This document shows positions 6,647-12,778 of a stretch of DNA of 12,778 nt, one piece after another. How positions within the stretch are numbered: the stretch's first letter is position 1; each line of letters opens with the position of its first letter. The translations under genes were made by a program, and so were the position numbers. Where the stretch lies: contig JAUVJK010000021.1 in NCBI GenBank assembly GCA_030592425.1, positions 1 to 12,778 on the forward strand, written 5' to 3'. Source of the stretch: Candidatus Moraniibacteriota bacterium. GTDB taxonomy: Bacteria > Patescibacteriota > Minisyncoccia > Moranbacterales > GCA-2747515. The notes below the pieces were generated by a model. That model was not told the DNA's origin. It saw only the letters and a program-made list of their open reading frames with translations, and searched no databases.

Positions 6647-7357
6647 ATGAAGATGCAAGAATTAAAAGCTGATAAACGTACAACTGTTGGCAGAAAGGTG
6701 CGACAAGAACGGGAGCAAAGTAAGATCCCAGCTGTGCTTTATGGTCACGGAATTACAAATGAAAATCTTTCTGTTGATGTGCTCGCATTTGAGCGTGTGT
6801 ATGCAGAGGCAGGGGAAAGTACAATTATTGCACTTGATACAGGTGCAGGAAAGCCTGTGAATGTCTTGATCCATAACCTGCAAAAAGATCCGCTATCAGA
6901 TCAGGTAATGCACATTGATTTTTTCCAGGTACGTATGGATGAAAAGATCGATACAGAAGTTGCTTTTGAATTTGTTGGCGAAGCTCCAGCTGTGAAAGAA
7001 TTTGGTGGTGTTCTTGTACGTAATATGGAATCATTGCAGATATCATGTCTTCCAGCAGATCTTCCAGGTCATGTTACGATCGATCTTTCGACGCTTGCTA
7101 CATATGATGACCGGATTATCGTTGCTGACCTTTCGCTTGATGATAAGATCACACTACATATTCCAGATACGACAGTGATCGCACTTGTATCGCCACCACG
7201 AACAGAAGAAGAAGTTGCTTCACTTGATGCAGATGTTGATGCAGATGTATCACAGGTTGAAGGAGTTGAGAAAGAAGGCGATGATACTGGTGAAGATGTC
7301 ACAGATGTCACAGCTGACAAAAAGGATGAAAAGAAAGAAGAAAAGCCTGCGGAATAA
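6647..7357 (+). CDS. rplY: ribosomal protein bL25, CTC type
   Basis: bL25 binds 5S rRNA in the central protuberance of the 50S subunit. The protein has 236 residues. The N-terminal RNA-binding domain (about 4-95) has the family signatures GRKVRQEREQSKIPAVLYG (15-33) and M88-H-I-D-F-F. A second, TL5/CTC-type beta domain (about 98-185) follows with EFGGVL at 118-123. This domain is absent from short E. coli-type L25 (about 94 residues). The last 50 residues (186-236) are an acidic then lysine-rich tail, likely disordered. ATG 6653 (residue 3) is an equally plausible start. Neither has a good Shine-Dalgarno. It is the last gene of its unit and is followed by a terminator. Confidence 0.95.
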   Translation: MKMQELKADKRTTVGRKVRQEREQSKIPAVLYGHGITNENLSVDVLAFERVYAEAGESTIIALDTGAGKPVNVLIHNLQKDPLSDQVMHIDFFQVRMDEKIDTEVAFEFVGEAPAVKEFGGVLVRNMESLQISCLPADLPGHVTIDLSTLATYDDRIIVADLSLDDKITLHIPDTTVIALVSPPRTEEEVASLDADVDADVSQVEGVEKEGDDTGEDVTDVTADKKDEKKEEKPAE

Positions 7358-7385
7358 TCATTTTCCACTCTTTCTACCACTCAAA

Positions 7386-7417
7386 AAAAGCTAGGTTTCT
7401 TATGGAATCTAGCTTTT
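7386..7417 (+). terminator. intrinsic terminator after bL25
   Basis: A 14-bp stem (7386-7399 with 7404-7417, two G-T pairs) has loop TTAT and ends in TTTT. An A7 run sits at the 5' side (7383-7389), so it may also work for - strand transcripts. Confidence 0.8.
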
Positions 7418-7455
7418 ACTGTTTCTAAGGGTTTTCTGTAAAGCCGACCTTCCTC

Positions 7456-7480
7456 GCTGGCAGATTGATAACCTGTCAGC
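7456..7480. other. short hairpin in the bL25 / lytic transglycosylase spacer
   Basis: GCTGGCAG (7456-7463) pairs with CTGTCAGC (7473-7480) over eight pairs with one G-T, around a nine-base loop. There is no following T tract. It lies upstream of the next promoter. It could be a regulatory site or a chance fold. Confidence 0.35.
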
Positions 7481-7508
7481 TTATTATAGAGTTGTTTATT
7501 CATTTGTT

Positions 7509-7537
7509 TTTACGATGGGGAATAAATTTGCTATAAT
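7509..7537 (+). promoter_or_regulatory. promoter for lytic transglycosylase gene
   Basis: The -10 is a perfect TATAAT (7532-7537) preceded by TGC, an extended -10. The -35 is TTTACG (7509-7514, 4/6) with a 17-base spacer. The expected start is near 7544. A Shine-Dalgarno-like GGAGG (7551-7555) follows but is 27 bases from the chosen ATG. Confidence 0.7.
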
Positions 7538-7582
7538 AAGAATGTTTCTTGGAGGATTAGTAAGTACTTCATTCTTTTTTGG

Positions 7583-8854
7583 ATGTTTCAGAATATATAT
7601 ATTTTCAGAAATCTCATTGCACTTTTTATTGTGTGTTGTTTTGGTTTTGCGCAGATCGTCTCTGCAGAGGAAGAGGTGTTAACACCAGAAGAGATTGTAG
7701 CACAAGAAGAGGAGGAAAAAGAGAAAGAAGAAGAACAAGATGAACTAGAAGATAAGGAAAATAAGCTGGAAAAAGAGATCAAAAAAGAACAAGAAAAATT
7801 GGATCGCTATCAAAATGATCTAGGAGTTGTCAATCGTTCCTATAATGCAACGCTATATTCTGTGTCAGAAACACAGAAAGAGATCACTGAAAAAGAACAA
7901 GATATTGATCGTCATGAAAAGCAGGTGTCATCATATGAACAGCAAATTAATCTCAAGGAGGATGTTCTCGCTTCGGTTTTTCGTGAATTGTACTTTCAGA
8001 AACGCTCTCTTGTTGATACGCGTATTATTGAGGATGATACAGCGTCATTCTTTGCTTTCAGAGATCGTCTCAATGTGATCCGTACAAAAGCGACAGCAAT
8101 TATTACGGATATTAAAAATAAGAAAAATGATACGCTGACGGCAAAGGCTGAGATCGCACAAACAAAAGGAGAGAAAGAAGAATTGTTGACTGTGCAAAAT
8201 GAGCAGAAGCAAGTTCTCGCAGTTCAAAAAGCGCAGGTGCAGGGGAAGGTTGAAAATAAACAAGCAGATGTTGCACAACTTAATGCAAAATTGGCAGCAG
8301 TGCAATCTGATCTTTCATCACTTCTCGGAGAATCTGTCTCAACAGATGATATTGTTGAAGCAGCATCTTTTGCCAGTAAAAAAACAGGTGTACGTAAAGG
8401 TTTTATACTTGGTATGTTGATCGTTGAAACAGACCTTGGTCGCTATACAGGTGGATGCACATACAAGGAGAGTCGTATGAATGATCATCGTAAAGATCTC
8501 TTTAAGAAGATCGCAAAAGATCTTGGCTATAATTATAAGAAATTGAAAGTATCGTGTCCCCCGAGTAACTACAAGGGAACAGGTGGTGCAATGGGTGTGG
8601 CACAGTTCATGTCAGATACATGGATGGGTTATAAGAGTAAAATTGCCTCAAAGACGGGGAATAATCCACCGGATCCATGGAGCTTGACGGATGGCGTAAT
8701 GGCGATGGCACTCAAACTTGCAAATGACGGCGGTGCAAGTAAAAGTGGTGAATGGAACGCTGCCGCGCGGTATCTCGGTTCGTGTAGCGGTAATACGCGA
8801 TTTTATTGTGAGAATGTTCTCTATTGGGCAGATAATTATAAGAAGAAACTTTAG
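7583..8854 (+). CDS. secreted coiled-coil lytic transglycosylase, MltB-like
   Basis: This protein probably cleaves the MurNAc-GlcNAc bond of peptidoglycan outside the membrane. The 423 residues begin with a signal peptide (1-28, VSA before E29). A Glu/Lys-rich linker and long coiled coil (about 30-250) follow, with the ASFFAFRDRLNVI pattern seen in CwlO/PcsB/EnvC-type hydrolases, whose activity is controlled by FtsEX. The catalytic region (about 258-423) has I280-V-E282-T-D-L-G-R-Y-T-G, matching the catalytic-glutamate motif of MltB, and G334-G-A-M-G-V-A-Q-F-M343-S-D-T-W, matching the MltB GAMG-QFM motif. Four or more cysteines in this domain may form disulfides. ATG 7583 is chosen because it gives a clean signal peptide. 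The stop TAG lies on the repeat shared with rodA. It complements RodA (synthesis versus cleavage). Confidence 0.85.
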   Translation: MFQNIYIFRNLIALFIVCCFGFAQIVSAEEEVLTPEEIVAQEEEEKEKEEEQDELEDKENKLEKEIKKEQEKLDRYQNDLGVVNRSYNATLYSVSETQKEITEKEQDIDRHEKQVSSYEQQINLKEDVLASVFRELYFQKRSLVDTRIIEDDTASFFAFRDRLNVIRTKATAIITDIKNKKNDTLTAKAEIAQTKGEKEELLTVQNEQKQVLAVQKAQVQGKVENKQADVAQLNAKLAAVQSDLSSLLGESVSTDDIVEAASFASKKTGVRKGFILGMLIVETDLGRYTGGCTYKESRMNDHRKDLFKKIAKDLGYNYKKLKVSCPPSNYKGTGGAMGVAQFMSDTWMGYKSKIASKTGNNPPDPWSLTDGVMAMALKLANDGGASKSGEWNAAARYLGSCSGNTRFYCENVLYWADNYKKKL

Positions 8855-8883
8855 GAATAGAAACAAGGAATGAGAATTAAGAA
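8852..8883 (+). repeat. 32-nt exact repeat, left edge of duplicated unit, copy 2
   Basis: This is identical to 2322-2353 and begins at the TAG stop of the lytic transglycosylase gene. Heptads continue as AATTGAG, AATGAAG, AAAAAAG, diverging from copy 1. Confidence 0.85.
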
Positions 8884-8935
8884 TTGAGAATGAAGAAAAA
8901 AGCTTCATTCATTATATCTCACAATTCATATTTTT
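8881..8935 (+). repeat. nested hairpins of the heptad element, copy 2
   Basis: GAATGAAG (8888-8895) pairs perfectly with CTTCATTC (8903-8910) around loop AAAAAAG. An outer pair GAATTG (8881-8886) with CAATTC (about 8932-8937) can close around it. The fold differs from copy 1 although the flanks are shared. It may end transcripts of the lytic transglycosylase gene, but no proper T tract follows. Confidence 0.5.
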
Positions 8936-8964
8936 TATACTCGTCATCTTATCCACACCTATCC

Positions 8965-8999
8965 CTAACGCAATACACAAAAATATTGTATAATACAAT
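8965..8999 (+). promoter_or_regulatory. surface-protein promoter with 15-bp palindrome over the -10, copy 2
   Basis: TATAAT (8989-8994) is inside the palindrome ATTGTATAATACAAT (8985-8999). The weak -35 is CTAACG (8965-8970) with an 18-base spacer. Bases 8975-9080 are identical to 2454-2559, so both surface genes should respond to the same signal. Confidence 0.65.
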
Positions 9000-9021
9000 C
9001 ATGTAATTAAAGCAACTTTCT

Positions 9022-9071
9022 TTCTCTGCCCGCGCAATGCTACATCGTTGCAGGCGGGTCATAAAAGAGAG
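9022..9071 (+). promoter_or_regulatory. 5'-UTR stem-loop, copy 2
   Basis: This has the same three-part stem as in copy 1: TTCTCT (9022-9027) with AGAGAG (9066-9071), GCCCGC with GCGGGT, and GCAATG with CGTTGC around loop CTACAT. Every base is conserved. The leader continues into an A-rich stretch, one base longer than in copy 1, before the tandem ATGs. Confidence 0.65.
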
Positions 9072-9094
9072 TTTTAAAAACTAAAAACAAAAAT

Positions 9095-12000
9095 ATGATG
9101 CGACATATATCCCTTTGGTCTGTCCTCGCTTTTGCATTTGTACTGGTGATGCCAGCGCAGGCAGAAGAAGAGAATACAAGTGCAGTGGTAGCGAGTGTTG
9201 GGGTGGAGAATATCACAACACATCAGGAGTATGATGATGTTACGATCTCTTTTGATATTATAAACTATGGCGACAGTGTTGAATCAGACATTCACTATTC
9301 TATTGAGCTCTTCAACATGGGAGAGAATAAAGAAGAGCAAAATGATGATTATCTCGTCTATCACAAGAATGGTGAAGAGGTACTTTTTCTTCCACCAGGA
9401 CAAAAGATTCACAAAGAAGTAAAATTTACAGCACCAACATATCTCGGCGGTGATCATCAAGTATGGGTACGCATCACTAATAGTTCTGCTCTTCGACTTT
9501 CTCAGATGGTCGCGCAACAGCCACTCATCTTTGCGATCGAAGGACCATCAATGAGTATTGATGAAAATACTTGTAAGGTCTTTATTAAGGGGGAAGAAGA
9601 GAATTATGGACTAGCAGATGGTATTGATGTTGCCCCAGAAGACGATCTTCGTGTTGCATGTAAAGTAAATAGTACATATTTTAAGGCTGAAAAAGTTCTA
9701 CCACTTTTTACAACATATTATCGCTCTCTTTACGGAAATGTTGTAGGTGAGCGACCTTACTCTGATGATATTACAATTGTTCCAGGGGAAGAAGAAGTGA
9801 TTTTCGAAATTCCTCTCGCAGAGGATCCTCAAGCATATGATGTTGGTATTCAACTACTAGGCCTTGATGGCGAACCTCTTTCTAATGCAATTTACGCTCA
9901 CTATGTTCTCCAAGGAAAAAGTGCAACGATTCAGAATGTTAAGTTTGACAAAGGCGCGTACAATAGCGGTGACACCGCAAGTATTGAACTCTTTTGGACA
10001 CCTTCAGCAGATCAATTCTCTAGTGACATCAGAAGAGGAGAAGGCTCAGAACTCAGTGAAGAAACAAAAGCGCTCCTTACACTAACAAGTGATGGCAAAG
10101 AATGTGCAGTTGCTACAGAAGAACAATTAACATCAAATAGTGACACATTCACGATCACTGTTACAAAAGACTGTCCACATCCAAGCCTTGCTTTAGAGAT
10201 CATGGATGGTGACCAAGCGCTTGCAAGTGGCACCTTTGAATCAGGCGGAGAAGGTACTGAGGAAACAACGTCAGTAGAAGAGGATGATGAAAAGAGATCA
10301 ACAGGAATAATCCTTCTCTGGGTTTTTGGTATTACTGCACTGATCATTATAATTATTCTCATTATACGGGGAAAGAATGGTCCAAAGCGTGGTGTAAAAG
10401 TTCTTGCTTTTATGGTTCTTGCTGGTGGGATATTTCTGATGAGTAGTGGTAATGCGGAAGCAGGAAGAGGAGCTGCTCCAATTTGTTTGGATAGCGCTGA
10501 TATTGCGCAGGATGTGAGGGACGCTATCAAAACAAAAGATATTGGTTCGCGAAGTGATATAAGCTATGTTACCTGCGATGTGGCAAAGATCTCTAACAGT
10601 AGCACTGTTTTGGTTGGTGGTACTGGATGGGGTGATAGTTCTGCTGCATACACAATCTCTTTTTCAGAGGATGATATTTGTGCTGGAAGCTCAGTGCGAA
10701 TGACCTACGATGCAAGAGATGCATATTGTACGAATGGTATAGGAACTTCCATAGGTGGTCTTCATATCGATGCTCCATCTGGACAGACGGATGAATGGCT
10801 TGTGGATTTTGAGGCTGAAGGCGTTGGCGATGTGACAAATGTGCGTACGTCAAATGGATATCGAGATTATACATTTTCGAAGGAAGGAACTTACACATTT
10901 ACATTTAAGGGATATGGAAATGATCGGTCGCGAGCGTTAGCAATGGTTCTTGCTGATTGGAGAACAACTAATCATATCCCTGGACATATGGACGAACAAC
11001 CAATGACTAAAACAATCACCGTCCAAAACTGCAATCCTGCAACCTGTGGAACTGCAGATAATACAACGCGTACGACTGCACCATCAACAAATGCAGAAAA
11101 ATGTAGCATTGGTATATCATCAGCGATCAGTTCAAATGTTAATTCTTGGACGTGGTCATGTTCAAAAACGGAACTTGGTGTGAATACAACTGATACTTGC
11201 AGTGCTGCAAAAGATATTGTTGACGGCGTCTGTGGCACAAATCATCAAAAATATACAAACGGAGAAGGTGATTTGTGGACATCCGCAGGAGTCGATTTCA
11301 ATAGTGGTACATATTGTGAAAAAGGTAATTACGCAAGTAATGGATTGGTGGATGGTAAATATACGTGGACATGTCAGAAAGGCACTGTTCTTGGTAAAGA
11401 TGTATCCTGTTATGCTACAGCGATAGAATGTGAGGATCCGGTTGTGAATGTAGATTCGTATCCAGAAGGTGGGGTACAAAAAGATGTAGCATTGATTGCT
11501 GTTGGAGAAGGCGCTACGATAGAATGGGACATGGGCGGCGCAGATAGTTGCACAAGGATCTTTCCTTATGATCAAGCAGGCTCATCACATACATGGGTGC
11601 CGGGATTTGCTGCTGGTAGCTGGAAATCATATACATTAGCATGTGAAAATCCGGGTGTAGCTTCAGACGGCAAAACAGGATTCGGAACATGTTCAGGATC
11701 AGATACGGCAACTATAACGAAATGTAAGGCTGGTCAAGAGATTGTTGTAGATGGTAGTGGCACGCGTTCATGCAAATATATTGCTCGATGTGGAATAGTG
11801 AATAATACATCGTTCCCTCTGGGCTCTCCCCCAAATACAAATTTGTGTGATGCTGCAAGCGTTGTATCATCTCTAGTAGTGTCAGGTAAAACGCCACAAT
11901 ATTGGCAATGGCAATGTCAAAATGCCAGTGGGGGTGCTTCCGTAGTATGTCATGCAAACCTTGAGCCAGCATGTAGTACAATTAATGCGATCAATGATGA

Positions 12001-12715
12001 TAACGCGTACAATACGAATTACAGTGCTACCATTAAACCAGCACCAGATAATCGATGTGCGGCTGGAATAGCGTCAGAACCGAAATTAACTGATCAAAAA
12101 TGGGAATGGACATGTACAGGTATTGATGATACAGCTGGAACAAAACCATGCTTCGTCCGCTACGCATGCCCAACTGACAAACTTCAATGTGACAAGGGTA
12201 ATCAATGTCTCGATATCGACGCACTTGATGGAACAGCAATGCTCACAAAAGATGGTGTGAGCGGTAGTCAAACAATGTCAGTCAATATTGTCAATGGCGA
12301 TGATCCAACGCCAATAGTCTGTTCATCTAATAGTATCAATTGTACAGTTGAAGTTGATACCAACGGCTTTGAAGTTGACGATTTCACGATCCTAGGAGGT
12401 CAATCAAGTGGTACATATGATATTGATGGTGGAGAGCTTAGTGACTATGTTAAAGCTGATAATGGGGCAACGTTACTTACGATCAATTCTGTAGAATGTA
12501 AGATCACAGAAAATGATACAACATGGGCGTCTGAGGACTCAGCAGAGCTAGTATTCACATGCCTGGGGGCTACATGTGAGGGTGAGGGAGAGAATGTTAC
12601 ATGTAAGAAAACGCCAAAGACAAACGTGAGCTCTATAGATGACTGTGTAAAAGAATGTACATCAATTGGAGAATGTACTAGTAGCACAGGAACGATCAAG
12701 GAAGTGCAGCCGTAG
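9095..12715 (+). CDS. giant secreted/membrane surface protein with internal signal peptide, paralogue 2
   Basis: This 1206-residue paralogue of the 2573-5962 product has the same plan and also no known function. Signal peptide 1-23 (AQA before E24); beta-rich ectodomain to about 400; transmembrane segment 404-424; loop with R425, K427, K431, R432, K435; second signal-like segment 436-449 ending in AEA (454-456); domain about 457-645 unrelated in sequence to paralogue 1; four W-x-C cysteine modules (C651-C702, C713-C772, C899-C952, C960-C1019), one more than paralogue 1; beta insert about 775-895; C-terminal region 1020-1206, almost identical to paralogue 1. The module at 713-772 matches paralogue 1 residue for residue in length and cysteine spacing, but with many silent changes. 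No Shine-Dalgarno. Own promoter, leader hairpin and terminator. A cell-surface role is inferred from export signals and the envelope-gene neighbours. Confidence 0.88.
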   Translation: MMRHISLWSVLAFAFVLVMPAQAEEENTSAVVASVGVENITTHQEYDDVTISFDIINYGDSVESDIHYSIELFNMGENKEEQNDDYLVYHKNGEEVLFLPPGQKIHKEVKFTAPTYLGGDHQVWVRITNSSALRLSQMVAQQPLIFAIEGPSMSIDENTCKVFIKGEEENYGLADGIDVAPEDDLRVACKVNSTYFKAEKVLPLFTTYYRSLYGNVVGERPYSDDITIVPGEEEVIFEIPLAEDPQAYDVGIQLLGLDGEPLSNAIYAHYVLQGKSATIQNVKFDKGAYNSGDTASIELFWTPSADQFSSDIRRGEGSELSEETKALLTLTSDGKECAVATEEQLTSNSDTFTITVTKDCPHPSLALEIMDGDQALASGTFESGGEGTEETTSVEEDDEKRSTGIILLWVFGITALIIIIILIIRGKNGPKRGVKVLAFMVLAGGIFLMSSGNAEAGRGAAPICLDSADIAQDVRDAIKTKDIGSRSDISYVTCDVAKISNSSTVLVGGTGWGDSSAAYTISFSEDDICAGSSVRMTYDARDAYCTNGIGTSIGGLHIDAPSGQTDEWLVDFEAEGVGDVTNVRTSNGYRDYTFSKEGTYTFTFKGYGNDRSRALAMVLADWRTTNHIPGHMDEQPMTKTITVQNCNPATCGTADNTTRTTAPSTNAEKCSIGISSAISSNVNSWTWSCSKTELGVNTTDTCSAAKDIVDGVCGTNHQKYTNGEGDLWTSAGVDFNSGTYCEKGNYASNGLVDGKYTWTCQKGTVLGKDVSCYATAIECEDPVVNVDSYPEGGVQKDVALIAVGEGATIEWDMGGADSCTRIFPYDQAGSSHTWVPGFAAGSWKSYTLACENPGVASDGKTGFGTCSGSDTATITKCKAGQEIVVDGSGTRSCKYIARCGIVNNTSFPLGSPPNTNLCDAASVVSSLVVSGKTPQYWQWQCQNASGGASVVCHANLEPACSTINAINDDNAYNTNYSATIKPAPDNRCAAGIASEPKLTDQKWEWTCTGIDDTAGTKPCFVRYACPTDKLQCDKGNQCLDIDALDGTAMLTKDGVSGSQTMSVNIVNGDDPTPIVCSSNSINCTVEVDTNGFEVDDFTILGGQSSGTYDIDGGELSDYVKADNGATLLTINSVECKITENDTTWASEDSAELVFTCLGATCEGEGENVTCKKTPKTNVSSIDDCVKECTSIGECTSSTGTIKEVQP

Positions 12716-12741
12716 AGACGTAGCTTCATCAGCTTTTAGGT

Positions 12742-12776
12742 AAAATAGATTCATCTATAGATGGATCTATTTTTTT
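12742..12776 (+). terminator. intrinsic terminator of surface-protein gene, copy 2
   Basis: This has the same 14-bp stem and TATA loop as at 6014-6049 (12742-12755 with 12760-12773), followed by a T tract. The window ends two bases later, so the right edge of the duplicated block cannot be located. Confidence 0.88.
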
Positions 12777-12778
12777 GT

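Noticed and set aside
7542..7682. 46-codon frame starting at ATG 7542, overlapping the transglycosylase start
   Set aside because: It ends inside the coding region in another frame, has no upstream ribosome site, and the overlapping frame gives a clean signal peptide and known domains.
2322..8883. The repeated blocks as ends of an insertion sequence or composite transposon
   Set aside because: There is no transposase, no terminal inverted repeats and no target-site duplication. The repeats are whole gene units in the same orientation.
2464..9000. Palindromes and repeats as a CRISPR array
   Set aside because: There are only two distant copies, no regularly spaced repeat-spacer pattern and no cas genes.
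10012..10530. 172-codon open frame on the - strand
   Set aside because: It is fully antisense to the second surface gene, has low-complexity Ser/Ile/Pro composition, no promoter or ribosome site, and no recognisable family.
11162..11575. 137-codon open frame on the - strand
   Set aside because: It is antisense to the cysteine-module region of paralogue 2. Its many Cys, Ile and Phe residues are what the complement of that coding sequence would give.
328..12715. TGA-to-glycine recoding as in Gracilibacteria
   Set aside because: All seven genes read through to TAA or TAG in the standard code with no in-frame TGA, and glycine is encoded by GGN throughout.

Overview
The window looks like a piece of a bacterial chromosome, probably from the Patescibacteria/CPR (Magasanikbacteria- or Uhrbacteria-like is a guess). 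The basis is indirect: moderate-to-low GC, mostly no Shine-Dalgarno sequence before start codons, a tail-extended bL25, a CwlO-like coiled coil joined to a lytic transglycosylase domain, and secreted proteins built from W-x-C cysteine modules that I recognise from that radiation. All seven convincing protein genes are on the + strand, and the antisense reading frames look like shadows.

Layout. Positions 1-13 may be the last bases of a 23S rRNA. A promoter-like TTGACA-N17-TACACT follows, then a 5S rRNA (101-217) and its terminator. A strong promoter (267-296) leads into a two-gene unit: a membrane-anchored extracellular protein of unknown function (328-1173) and the peptidoglycan polymerase RodA (1212-2324). 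Next comes a large secreted/membrane protein (2573-5962, 1129 aa) with its own regulatory leader and terminator. A promoter at 6221-6249 then drives a small zinc-ribbon protein (6295-6621) and ribosomal protein bL25 (6647-7357, terminator at 7386-7417). A secreted coiled-coil plus MltB-like lytic transglycosylase follows (7583-8854). The window ends with a second copy of the large surface protein (9095-12715, 1206 aa) and its terminator.

The main feature is the duplicated unit at 2322-6049 and 8852-12776. Each copy contains purine-rich heptad repeats, a promoter whose -10 box lies inside a perfect 15-bp palindrome, a strong 5'-UTR hairpin, a giant gene and a 14-bp-stem terminator. The two giant proteins share an unusual architecture: signal peptide, ectodomain 1, transmembrane segment, short basic loop, a second signal-peptide-like segment ending in AxA, a domain that differs completely between the copies, cysteine modules, and a near-identical C-terminus. 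Signal peptidase could therefore split each into two extracytoplasmic products. The leader (106 nt) and patches of the 3' end are identical between copies, while conserved modules in the middle differ at many synonymous sites. This suggests gene conversion at the ends and domain exchange in the middle, as in a variable surface-protein family.

RodA (septum/sidewall-type glycan synthesis), the lytic transglycosylase (glycan cleavage) and three exported proteins give the region a cell-envelope character. The 5S rRNA and its binding protein bL25 add a ribosomal component, probably by coincidence of position.
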